NCBI GenBank assembly: GCA_964429855.1
Contig: CAYSDM010000003.1
Span: 1-64,000 of the forward strand
Source of the DNA: CALLMM01 sp964429855
Lineage (GTDB): Bacteria > Armatimonadota > Chthonomonadetes > Chthonomonadales > CAJBBX01
DNA length: 64,000 bases
Direction: 5' to 3'
Shown one piece after another: positions 52,626-60,828 of this stretch (position 1 is the stretch's first letter; each line of letters begins with the position of its first letter). The notes below the pieces were generated by a model. That model saw only the letters and a program-made list of their open reading frames with translations. It made no database searches and was not told the origin of the DNA. Made by a program: the position numbers and the translations under genes.

Positions 52626-53852
52626 GTGCCAATCACATATAATCCAAGAGTTAATTCCGGCGAACGCGCTTACCAGACCCTGATGGACTGGGTACGCAAG
52701 GCGATGCAGCTTTCGGTCGTCGCGACCGTTGCGTTGGGCGCATATGTTCTCTACGGGTTTATGTTTGGCGAAGTGGGAAACTGGAGTTCGCTGACTCCGG
52801 ATAATCGAGCGCGGCTGCTGAACAACATCACCGGAGCGATATTCTGGTTCAATATCTCCTTCAGCGTCATGATGCTGACGATCTGCATTCTCTACTATGA
52901 CGAGGAGACTCTGGGCTATGTGTTGATTGCGGCAGGAGTTTTCTGTTATTACGGCGTTCCGTTCATGTTCAGCATGATGTCTCTCGGTACACTGGAAGAG
53001 TGGAACCGCACGCGCAACCTTCCAGCCCTTGCCGCCTATAACGAGATCATGATGCTGGGGCTGATCCTGGCTATTCCGGGTGGAATTCTGACTATTCGTG
53101 ATATTATTCTGCGGCTTGCCGACGGATCACGACGAAAGCGCGAAGAGTTTACTGCCCTGCAGTATGGAGGCAGTGTCAAAGAGGAAAAAGAGGTCAGTCC
53201 GGCTCTCATCGGGGTTTTCGCAAAGTGCTGGCAGATGTCCTACTGCCGGGAGGCAATTCGCAAACGCTGCCCCATTTTCCATGCGCGCACCAGATGCTGG
53301 AAGCAGCGAGTCGGCTGTATGTGCGAAGAGAATGTCATCCGTAAAGCAATGGACTCACTCATCAATAAAGAGGATATGGACCTCATCAAGAAGGAGGAAC
53401 CGGTTAATGCATCCGTCGGCGGATTGCCTCCTCAGAAGACCGAGGAGATGCCTCGACGCGAGATTGTGCGGGATATTGCGCCAAAGGACGTGAAAATACC
53501 GCATAATCCAAACCTGACCTCCGCGCAGAAGAAGGAACGCTGTCGTAACTGTGTAATCTATAATGAGCACCAGAGATTGAAATACCAGTTTCTGTCGCCG
53601 CTCGTTATTATCATCATTCCGCTTGTCTGTTTTATCTATTTTGAGCAGATTCAGACGGGACTGAACTCCCTGCTTTCGGGAGCGGATCGTATTATGGCGA
53701 ATCTGTCTCTCGGAGCCAATCCCGCCAGCCTATCGCTGACCTCGAGTGTCAGTTCTGCCGCGCAATATATCATTCTCGCCTGTTTGATGGTCATTGCTCT
53801 CACCTGGACGCTGCGGTTCCTGGAATACGTGGTTTTTAAGCTGAAGATTTAA
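52626..53852 (+). CDS. Membrane protein with cytosolic Cys-rich segment, unknown function
   Basis: The 408-residue protein has about four N-terminal helices (LSVVATVALGAYVLYGFMF; AIFWFNISFSVMMLTICIL; GYVLIAAGVFCYYGVPFMFSM; IMMLGLILAIPGGILTI). Then comes a cytosolic part with a dense Cys cluster (CWQMSYCREAIRKRC..., C-x6-C-x7-C-x7-C-x6-C-x-C, positions 53227-53328) and a later CRNC. Two more helices end it (PLVIIIIPLVCFIYF; AQYIILACLMVIALTWTLRFLEYVVF). The Cys set could hold Zn or Fe-S. GTG at 52626 with GGAGA 9 nt upstream. No family recognised; its place between efp and accB suggests a link to lipid or envelope work. Confidence 0.75.
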   Translation: MPITYNPRVNSGERAYQTLMDWVRKAMQLSVVATVALGAYVLYGFMFGEVGNWSSLTPDNRARLLNNITGAIFWFNISFSVMMLTICILYYDEETLGYVLIAAGVFCYYGVPFMFSMMSLGTLEEWNRTRNLPALAAYNEIMMLGLILAIPGGILTIRDIILRLADGSRRKREEFTALQYGGSVKEEKEVSPALIGVFAKCWQMSYCREAIRKRCPIFHARTRCWKQRVGCMCEENVIRKAMDSLINKEDMDLIKKEEPVNASVGGLPPQKTEEMPRREIVRDIAPKDVKIPHNPNLTSAQKKERCRNCVIYNEHQRLKYQFLSPLVIIIIPLVCFIYFEQIQTGLNSLLSGADRIMANLSLGANPASLSLTSSVSSAAQYIILACLMVIALTWTLRFLEYVVFKLKI

Positions 53853-53884
53853 CGCACTCTAACGGCGCAAAAAGCAGGTTATCA

Positions 53885-54319
53885 ATGGGAATGGATGAGA
53901 TAGAACAACTGGTGCGCCTGGTGGCAGGAGCGAGGGTTTCGGAACTGACGGTACAGAAGGATGGACGACGTATTACGATACGCAAATCCGTCGTTTTGTC
54001 CTCACAGAGACCTCGCAATGATCAAGAGGCATCCACATCAGCCTCGTTCGATCAGACTGCCTCTGAATTGGAAGAGATCAATCTCAATACCTTCCAGGAG
54101 ATAACTGCGCCGATGGTCGGAATCTTTCGGCAGGCTCGAACCCCGATTCGCGAGGGAGACTCGATCCGCGAAGGTCAGGTTGTGGGCATGATCGAATCGA
54201 TGAAACTGATGAACGATATTCGCTCCGAACTGGTCGGCGTCGTGCAGGAAGTCCTGGCGGAGGATGGAATGCCGGTGGAATACGGGCAGCCTCTCTTTAG
54301 ACTGACTTCGGGAGGTTAA
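53885..54319 (+). CDS. accB: Biotin carboxyl carrier protein of acetyl-CoA carboxylase
   Basis: The 144-residue protein carries biotin for malonyl-CoA synthesis. An N-terminal helical region (MDEIEQLVRLVAGARVSELTVQKDGRRI), an acidic Ser/Glu linker, and the biotinyl domain with MIESMKLMN, where the Lys is biotinylated, are all present. ATG at 53885. Its partner accC lies downstream, but one pseudopilin gene intervenes. Confidence 0.95.
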   Translation: MGMDEIEQLVRLVAGARVSELTVQKDGRRITIRKSVVLSSQRPRNDQEASTSASFDQTASELEEINLNTFQEITAPMVGIFRQARTPIREGDSIREGQVVGMIESMKLMNDIRSELVGVVQEVLAEDGMPVEYGQPLFRLTSGG

Positions 54320-54320
54320 A

Positions 54321-54698
54321 ATGGAAACAGGAAACGAGACTGGTCGGATTAAAGGCTTTTCACTGGTTGAAATGCTCATCGTCCTGGTTATCATTCTCAT
54401 TCTGGCAGCCATCATTCTCCCCAACTATATCGGGGGAGGAAAACGCGCAGACGGAACAACGGTAAAGGCGCCGATCACTGTCGCAAAAGACTCGGTCTGC
54501 CAGCAGAATATCCGACAGGTGCGACAGGCAATCCAGGCATTTATCGCCGCAGATCCTGAAGGGAAACTACCGCAAAGCCTCTCAGATATACGCGAGGTAG
54601 CTCCCATAAGCCGTTGCGAGGTCGGTAAAGAGCCGTATGTCTATGATCCGCAAACCGGACAGGTTCGTTGTCAGCATTCCGGGCACGGAAGCTATTGA
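54321..54698 (+). CDS. Pseudopilin-like protein between accB and accC
   Basis: A 125-residue protein with leader METGNETGRIKG, cut after Gly, and FSLVEMLIVLVIILILAAIILPNYI as pilin helix with Glu at mature position 5. The mature part has a helix with CQQNIRQVRQAIQAFIAADPEG and a C-terminal loop closed by two Cys (RCEVG...RCQHSG), similar to a small GspG-like pseudopilin. ATG at 54321 is 1 nt after the accB stop and has GGAGG upstream, so translation is coupled to accB. Unexpected between two carboxylase genes. Confidence 0.85.
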   Translation: METGNETGRIKGFSLVEMLIVLVIILILAAIILPNYIGGGKRADGTTVKAPITVAKDSVCQQNIRQVRQAIQAFIAADPEGKLPQSLSDIREVAPISRCEVGKEPYVYDPQTGQVRCQHSGHGSY

Positions 54699-54777
54699 CC
54701 CACGTGACCGTCGATCTGTCCGTCACACCTTCTCTCATACTCTCAGAATCACAACCTGCCCTTTCAGATAACATTCT

Positions 54778-56136
54778 ATGTTCAAGAAAATACTGATCGC
54801 TAATCGCGGTGAAATCGCGGTGCGGATCATTCGCGCCTGCCAGGAACTCAGGATCAAAACGGTTGCAGTCTACTCGACCGCCGATGCAGACTCCCTGCAT
54901 GTTCAGCTTGCAGATGAATCGGTCTGTATCGGACCTCCTCCCAATAAAGACAGCTATCTCCACGCCCCCAATATCATCTCTGCCGCGCAGATCACGGGAG
55001 CGGAAGCGATCCATCCCGGCTACGGATACCTCAGCGAACAGGCGAGTTTTGCGGAAGCCTGTGAAGCCTGTCATCTCACCTTCATCGGTCCTCCTCCCGG
55101 CGTTATTGAACAGATGGGAGACAAAGCGCGCGCCCGTCAGATCGCTCGACAGGCGCGAGTACCCATCATTCCTGGCAATGAGGGCACGGTCAGCAATGAG
55201 CAGGAGGCCCAGCGCATCGCTCAGAAGATCGGCTATCCGCTCCTGATCAAAGCTGTTGCAGGCGGTGGAGGGACGGGAATTCGTAAGGTACTCGATCCCG
55301 ATGAACTGCCGCGCGCCCTGCAGATGGCACGTTCTGAAGCGGAAGCTGCCTTCGGTAATCCCGAAGTCTATATGGAAAAGTTCATCGAACAACCTCGCCA
55401 CATCGAAGCGCAGGTGCTGGCAGATTCTCATGGTCAGGTGATCCATCTTGGACTGCGTGACTGCTCCGTGCAGAATATTCGACATAAAAAACTGGTGGAG
55501 GAAGCGCTCGCCAGCGAAATACCGATCGGTCTTCAGAATAAGATTGCGGAAGCGGCTGTGAGACTGGCGCGTAGTGTCGGGTATCGAAATGCTGGCACCA
55601 TCGAATTTCTTGCAGATAAGAGCGGTGACTTCTACTTTCTGGAGATGAATACGCGCCTCCAGGTTGAGCATCCTGTTACGGAAATGGTGACCGGTCTGGA
55701 TATTGTTCGGGAGCAGATCAGGATCGCTTCTGGAGACCGCATCTCCGTCAATCAGAAGCAGGTCACATTTCGAGGACACTCCATCGAGTGCCGAATAACG
55801 GCGGAAGACCCGAAACGCAACTATGCTCCCTCTGCTGGACGCATTACACATGTGCATTTTCCTGGCGGTCATGGCGTTCGTGTGGACAGCCAGATATATC
55901 CAGGATATGAAGTTCCCCCCTACTACGACCCCATGCTGGCAAAGCTGATCGTCTGGGCATATGATCGCCCTCGTGCCATCGCCCGTATGCTGCGATGCCT
56001 GAACGAGATGCAGATCGAGGGCATTCCCACAAATATCGAGTTGCAAAAACGAATCATCATGCACCCGGTCTATCGCAAAGGCGATTTCAGCACCGACTTG
56101 ATTTCGCAGATGATGATCGAGGCGAACGGTTCCTGA
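54778..56136 (+). CDS. accC: Biotin carboxylase of acetyl-CoA carboxylase
   Basis: ATP-dependent carboxylation of BCCP-biotin, 452 residues, the normal length. ANRGEIAVRIIRACQELRI, the glycine loop KAVAGGGGTGIRKV, the RDCSVQ motif and the MNTRLQVEHPVTEMVTG biotin-carboxylase signature are all present. A weak ribosome site precedes the ATG, with a 79-nt gap after the pseudopilin gene. The GH20-type gene follows 15 nt on. Confidence 0.96.
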   Translation: MFKKILIANRGEIAVRIIRACQELRIKTVAVYSTADADSLHVQLADESVCIGPPPNKDSYLHAPNIISAAQITGAEAIHPGYGYLSEQASFAEACEACHLTFIGPPPGVIEQMGDKARARQIARQARVPIIPGNEGTVSNEQEAQRIAQKIGYPLLIKAVAGGGGTGIRKVLDPDELPRALQMARSEAEAAFGNPEVYMEKFIEQPRHIEAQVLADSHGQVIHLGLRDCSVQNIRHKKLVEEALASEIPIGLQNKIAEAAVRLARSVGYRNAGTIEFLADKSGDFYFLEMNTRLQVEHPVTEMVTGLDIVREQIRIASGDRISVNQKQVTFRGHSIECRITAEDPKRNYAPSAGRITHVHFPGGHGVRVDSQIYPGYEVPPYYDPMLAKLIVWAYDRPRAIARMLRCLNEMQIEGIPTNIELQKRIIMHPVYRKGDFSTDLISQMMIEANGS

Positions 56137-56151
56137 TGGAATAGTCTTTTT

Positions 56152-58992
56152 ATGCGCTGCTACCGGAAACCTCACGACATGCTGATTCTTGCTCTGCTGA
56201 TTGCGTCCTTTCTTCCTGGCTTGCAGAGTCATGTCAGTGGACAAACGGCTGCAACAGAACCGTCTGGGGAGACGAATCGCCTTTCCGTGTCCGTAGATCA
56301 AACGGGCGGTCTTCAGATTACTTACGACGGGGTTCCGGTTATTCGCGGAAGCCTGCTTCAGATTTTCGCCATAAACTCCCGTGACAGTTTCAGTTCAGGA
56401 AGAGGCGGAAGAGTTCTCCCCTTCTCTGAATCCGGAACCAATCAGCATGTGATTGTCTATGATCATCCGCACAGCATTTTTCAGGGCAGGGTCGCCTGCA
56501 AAGTGACTGACAAAGACTCCGTTACACTGACGATGGATGGTCTATGGAAACAACCGGAAGCAGCGCGATTTGAGTGGGCGGCCGGTCGGCTCTGGAGTCA
56601 GGGTTTAGAAGACGCAGAATGGATCGCAGAGGAGTCTTCTGGCAGCGTCAAACAGGGAAAGTTGGCTCCAAATCCGACCTCCGACGACTGGCGGAGCGCG
56701 ATACTGGCACAGGGGTTTCGCACGTTCCAGTTTCGTGGTCGCGCCTATCATCTGACGATATCTGCCGGCAACGACAGCCCCGATATTCTCGTGTTCGACG
56801 GACGACGAAGCCGCGCAAATTGGGCACAGGGAGGGCGCTATCTCTGGCTGGGCTTTGTGGACTCTCCCGTTCCTTCACATATGCCTTTCAAGCGATCCTT
56901 AACTCTGAAGTTCACCCCCATCCCTTTTGCAGCAGGCGAGACGGTTCAGTACACGACTCCGCTGGTTCCATTGCCGAAGCACCCCCCTCGCGACACAAAG
57001 CCGCCTGTGATCATTCCCGCTCCCAAACAGGCCGCCTTCTCCAGAGTTCACTTTACACTCACCCCTCAGACGAAGGTATATTGTCAACTGCCGAATGACA
57101 GACGCATTCAGAGAGCGGTCACACAGTTTCGTTCAGATTTCGGCAATCTTCCCCGCGCTACAGGAAAATGGACAGGAAAAGGGATATTGATTGCCGTTCC
57201 TTCCGGGGCAACCCGAACCGATCATTGGCTTACTGCCAGGGCGCTGTCTGTCTACCATGATGATAAACCGGGCTGGCGGGAACTCTATCAAATACGGGTC
57301 ACGCGGAACTACATCGTGGTTCTCGGTCGAACGGCTGCAGGCGCTTTCTACGGTTTACAGACGCTCCGACAGTTGGCGAAACGCACGAATACAGGGATCG
57401 AGTTTCATGGAGCGGAGATCCTTGACTGGCCATCGCTGACTTTTCGCGGAGCGCACCTATTTGTCGGCAATCGGGCGCGTCCCTATCACCAGAAACTTAT
57501 CTCGCGAATCTTCTCCCGCTATAAACTCAACCATCTTGTTTTACAGTGTGAATACGTTCGCTGGGATACCGACCCGTCTATCGCGGTAGACTTCTCGATG
57601 TCGAAAAAGGATCTGATAGCGGATGTTGAGTATGCCAGAACGCATTTCATGGAGGTTTCTCCGCTCATCAACTCTCTGGGTCATGCCGAGTGGATGTTCA
57701 AGAACGGTCGCAACCTCGATCTGGCGGAAGACCCTGTGACACCTTACGCGGTTCGAGTCAGAAAGCCAGAGACGCACGCCTTCCTCCGTTCGATAATAGA
57801 TGAAGCGCTGGAGATTTTCAAGCCGAACTGGTTTCATATAGGACATGACGAAGTGAGCCTGTTCGGACGTTACCCTTTTCGCCCGGAGAGTATCTCCGCC
57901 GGCTCCACGCTGCAGGAAGCGGAGACCAACCTGTTTCTGGAAAACGTGCACAGGCTGCACTCCCATCTTCAGGGGCGTAGCGTCAAAACGATGCTATGGG
58001 GAGATATGCTTCTGAATCGCTCAGAGTCTTCCGACATGGCGGCAAACGCGCCCACGCCGGAGATCGCCCGTCAAAGGCGGGAAGGACTTCCTTTCGATGT
58101 GGTAATTGCAGATTGGCACTACTCGCCGGAGCCGAAAGAGAGGTATAAAAGCCTGCAGGTATTCCAATCACACGGGTTTCCGGTGATTGCTACAACCTGG
58201 TATAACCCGGAGAATATCTACCACTTTGCGCGCGCTGCGATTGAGCAGAAAGCGCTTGGACTCCTCCAATCCACCTGGGCGGGATATAACAGTCACGAAG
58301 GCGTATTGAAAACGGAGATGCGGCAATTCGTTGCTTTTATTCTGGCGGCGGAGTATGCCTGGAGCGGCAATCCCCTTCCTCCCGACCGACTTCCCTATCG
58401 CGCTGAGCAGATATTCAAAGAGCTGTGGCGCGACCCAATCCTAATTGCTGGTCAGACACGGTACTGGTCGGTAGACCTTCAGAAGGTTTCGAGGAATCTG
58501 CCACTGTCTGCGTTCAATCTTCCGACAGGGATGCAGTGGTTCGGAGCAATCCCGTTTATTATTGCCGGTCGGTCAAACCAGCCGAAAGGGATTACGCTGT
58601 CAGGACGGCTGCTTTCCACTGACCCTAAGCGCGTCCCGAAGTCCATTTCCCTGTCCATCGGCAAGAGAGCAAAATGGCTGTTCTTCCTGCACGCCAGCGC
58701 CTATCCCTCCACAAATCGAGAAACCGGGAGCTATACGATCCTCTATTCCGACGGTCGTCGAAAAACCGTTCCGTTGATCTATGGCGATCATATCCGCGCC
58801 TTGTTTGATCCGGGAGAAGTCATCTCCGCCGACAATTCATGGATCGGAAAGTGCCGGGAGGGACAATCCGCCGCCATACAGACCCTTCGCTGGAAGAATC
58901 CGTTCCCCTCTGTACCCATTCGCGCCATCGAATTTCATTCTTCCGACTCCGTCGCCTCCCCCATCCTGCTGGCAATAACCGGGTACGAATGA
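56152..58992 (+). CDS. Secreted GH20-type beta-N-acetylhexosaminidase-like glycosidase
   Basis: The 946-residue protein has a signal peptide (MLILALLIASFLPGLQSHVSG at residues 10-30), a beta-rich N-terminal domain of about 270 residues, a GH20b-like domain (ending GAFYGLQTLRQLA), and a TIM-barrel with the GH20 catalytic pair D566-E567 (HIGHDE). The remaining C-terminal part is a beta domain. GH20 enzymes remove N-acetylglucosamine or galactosamine from glycans and chitin fragments. The large N-terminal extension and the weak match in the sugar-binding Trp region leave the substrate open. ATG at 56152 or 56179. Confidence 0.8.
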   Translation: MRCYRKPHDMLILALLIASFLPGLQSHVSGQTAATEPSGETNRLSVSVDQTGGLQITYDGVPVIRGSLLQIFAINSRDSFSSGRGGRVLPFSESGTNQHVIVYDHPHSIFQGRVACKVTDKDSVTLTMDGLWKQPEAARFEWAAGRLWSQGLEDAEWIAEESSGSVKQGKLAPNPTSDDWRSAILAQGFRTFQFRGRAYHLTISAGNDSPDILVFDGRRSRANWAQGGRYLWLGFVDSPVPSHMPFKRSLTLKFTPIPFAAGETVQYTTPLVPLPKHPPRDTKPPVIIPAPKQAAFSRVHFTLTPQTKVYCQLPNDRRIQRAVTQFRSDFGNLPRATGKWTGKGILIAVPSGATRTDHWLTARALSVYHDDKPGWRELYQIRVTRNYIVVLGRTAAGAFYGLQTLRQLAKRTNTGIEFHGAEILDWPSLTFRGAHLFVGNRARPYHQKLISRIFSRYKLNHLVLQCEYVRWDTDPSIAVDFSMSKKDLIADVEYARTHFMEVSPLINSLGHAEWMFKNGRNLDLAEDPVTPYAVRVRKPETHAFLRSIIDEALEIFKPNWFHIGHDEVSLFGRYPFRPESISAGSTLQEAETNLFLENVHRLHSHLQGRSVKTMLWGDMLLNRSESSDMAANAPTPEIARQRREGLPFDVVIADWHYSPEPKERYKSLQVFQSHGFPVIATTWYNPENIYHFARAAIEQKALGLLQSTWAGYNSHEGVLKTEMRQFVAFILAAEYAWSGNPLPPDRLPYRAEQIFKELWRDPILIAGQTRYWSVDLQKVSRNLPLSAFNLPTGMQWFGAIPFIIAGRSNQPKGITLSGRLLSTDPKRVPKSISLSIGKRAKWLFFLHASAYPSTNRETGSYTILYSDGRRKTVPLIYGDHIRALFDPGEVISADNSWIGKCREGQSAAIQTLRWKNPFPSVPIRAIEFHSSDSVASPILLAITGYE

Positions 58993-59011
58993 TATCTTCT
59001 CGTTGATAGAT

Positions 59012-59040
59012 TTGACCGACAGGCAGATTCACAGTAAAAT
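59012..59040 (+). promoter_or_regulatory. Sigma-70-type promoter of hisS, inside an inverted repeat
   Basis: TTGACC (59012-59017), a 17-bp spacer and TAAAAT (59035-59040). The inverted repeat GACAGGCAG (59018-59026) and CTGCCTGTC (59047-59055) starts at the end of the -35 and ends beyond the -10, so a repressor, or an RNA stem at the 5' end of the message, could act here. Confidence 0.6.
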
Positions 59041-59087
59041 AGAAGGCTGCCTGTCCCAACAGATTACCCTTCAGGAGTAGCCAGACG

Positions 59088-60389
59088 ATGAAATACGCCG
59101 CGCCCCCCTATATGAATGACCTGCTGCCGGTTCCCCCCGCGAATGAAGCGTGGAGACATACGGCGCGCTGGCGCGCGGTGGAGAGCATTTTTCGCAAAGT
59201 CTGCTTTCACTATGGCTATCGCGAGATACGCACACCGGTCATGGAGAGTACGGAGCTATTTCAGCGGGCAGTCGGCGAGGGCACCGATATTGTCAGCAAG
59301 GAGATGTTTACCTTCACGGATCGCGGAGACCGCAGTATGACACTGCGCCCGGAGGGCACGGCTCCGGTCATTCGAGCCTATCTGGAAAACAAACTATATG
59401 CGGATAGCCCTCTGCAAAAACTGTACTATATCACCCATGTCTATCGCTATGAGCGAGGACAGAAGGGACGATACCGAGAACATCAACAGACCGGAGTGGA
59501 GGCAATCGGTTCACAGGATCCAGCGGTAGACGCTGAGGTGATAACGCTGGCAATGGAGTTCTATCGTCGTCTTGGGATCAATGAAACGGAACTGCTCCTC
59601 AACTCCGTGGGATGTCCTGTTTGTAGACCGCGCTATCGCGATGCCCTGCGGGAGTATGCGCGTCCCCTGTTGCATGCGATGAGCAGGGATAACCAGAGAC
59701 GCTTCGAGGTTAATCCGTTGAGAATGCTGGATAGTAAGGATAAAGCGGATATTACCGCGATGGAAGGAGCGCCAGAACTCACGGATTACCTCTGCGAAGA
59801 GTGCAAAAGCCATTTCTCCCTGCTTCAGAACTATCTCCGCGCGCTGGATGTTCGTTATACGCTGGATTCCCGTCTGGTGCGCGGATTTGACTACTACACC
59901 AAGACCGCCTTTGAGATCATCTGCCCCGCGCTGGGAGCGCAGAACGCTATCGGTGGAGGTGGGCGATATGATGGACTGGTAGAGGAGTGCGGAGGAGACC
60001 CAACTCCCGGCATCGGCTTTGGGATCGGAACGGAACGCTGCCTGATTGCGCTGGAAGAACTCGATATTTCGCTTCCGATTGAGGATGAATCGCCGCTGGT
60101 CTTTATTGTCCCTTTAGGCGCGGAGGCGAAGATATATGCGGTTCGGCTTCTGCACGCGCTGCGTCGCGCCGAAATTACGTCAGAGATTGGTTACGATAAT
60201 AAAAGCCTGAAAGCGCAGATGCGACAGGCGAATCGTCTGGGAGCGCGATATGTGATCATGATGGGAGACGATGAGCTGAAACAGGAGACCGCGCTCATCA
60301 AGGATTTTCAGAATGGCGGAGCGCAGGAAACCGTCAAACTATCCGAAGTAACAGGATGGCTTTCCGGAAAGGCAGATCATCGTGCGTAA
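59088..60389 (+). CDS. hisS: Histidine--tRNA ligase
   Basis: A class II synthetase of 433 residues. Motif 1 TPVMESTELFQRAVGEGTDIVSKEM, motif 2 YRYERGQKGRYREHQQTGVEA, the HisA motif RGFDYYTKTAFEI, motif 3 GFGIGTERCLIAL, then the anticodon domain. ATG at 59088 has AGGAG 10 nt upstream. Its stop overlaps the start of the next gene by 8 bp, and aspS follows, so hisS-orf-aspS is one unit. Confidence 0.96.
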   Translation: MKYAAPPYMNDLLPVPPANEAWRHTARWRAVESIFRKVCFHYGYREIRTPVMESTELFQRAVGEGTDIVSKEMFTFTDRGDRSMTLRPEGTAPVIRAYLENKLYADSPLQKLYYITHVYRYERGQKGRYREHQQTGVEAIGSQDPAVDAEVITLAMEFYRRLGINETELLLNSVGCPVCRPRYRDALREYARPLLHAMSRDNQRRFEVNPLRMLDSKDKADITAMEGAPELTDYLCEECKSHFSLLQNYLRALDVRYTLDSRLVRGFDYYTKTAFEIICPALGAQNAIGGGGRYDGLVEECGGDPTPGIGFGIGTERCLIALEELDISLPIEDESPLVFIVPLGAEAKIYAVRLLHALRRAEITSEIGYDNKSLKAQMRQANRLGARYVIMMGDDELKQETALIKDFQNGGAQETVKLSEVTGWLSGKADHRA

Positions 60390-60828
60390 GCCTGACCGAC
60401 GAATCTCGTTTCACAAAAAGACAGAAGAGACTCCCGCGAAGAAAGTAGAGGCATTTCGCGTTCTGGTGGTTGCGCATCGTCCTCGGTATCGCTCACGAAT
60501 CGAGCGGGCCGTGGAACATCCCGGCTGGGAAACACGCAGTCTGCTGAACCGAGAAGACCCTATCGGAATGATCCAGCAGAAGCCGCCGCATCTGCTCATC
60601 ATCTCGGTTGACCCGGAGGAGAATAAGAATATCGGCTATCTTCGCGCATCCCAACCGTTTCGCGAAAAAGTGAAGATCATCACGGTTTTCGAGACAACGG
60701 AGCAGGCGGAAGAGATGGCGCGGATGTGCGACATCGGCTTTGCGCCTCCCTGGAGAACGGCTGATATCGCGCAGGCGGCAGAACAGATATATACACTGTA
60801 TCAGGCGCAGCAAGCATCGGAAGAATGA
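60382..60828 (+). CDS. Small pseudo-receiver-like protein
   Basis: A 148-residue protein with an alpha/beta, CheY-like pattern from residue about 22: FRVLVVAHRPRYRSRIERAVEH, PPHLLIISVDPEENKNIG, VKIITVFETTEQAEEMARM, IAQAAEQIYTLYQ. The acidic pair is absent (VVAHRP) and the phospho-Asp position falls on Ser (IISVD), as in the kinase-like protein at 2988-4178. Probably a phosphorylation-independent protein-interaction module. GTG at 60382 overlaps hisS by 8 bp; the stop overlaps aspS by 4 bp. No family name can be given safely. Confidence 0.7.
   Translation: MRKPDRRISFHKKTEETPAKKVEAFRVLVVAHRPRYRSRIERAVEHPGWETRSLLNREDPIGMIQQKPPHLLIISVDPEENKNIGYLRASQPFREKVKIITVFETTEQAEEMARMCDIGFAPPWRTADIAQAAEQIYTLYQAQQASEE

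Noticed and set aside
54541..56301. 586-residue open frame antisense to the pseudopilin, accC and the start of the GH20 gene
   Set aside because: It mirrors accC, a firm gene, and its translation is rich in R, H, S and C with no family motif; a shadow frame caused by codon bias.
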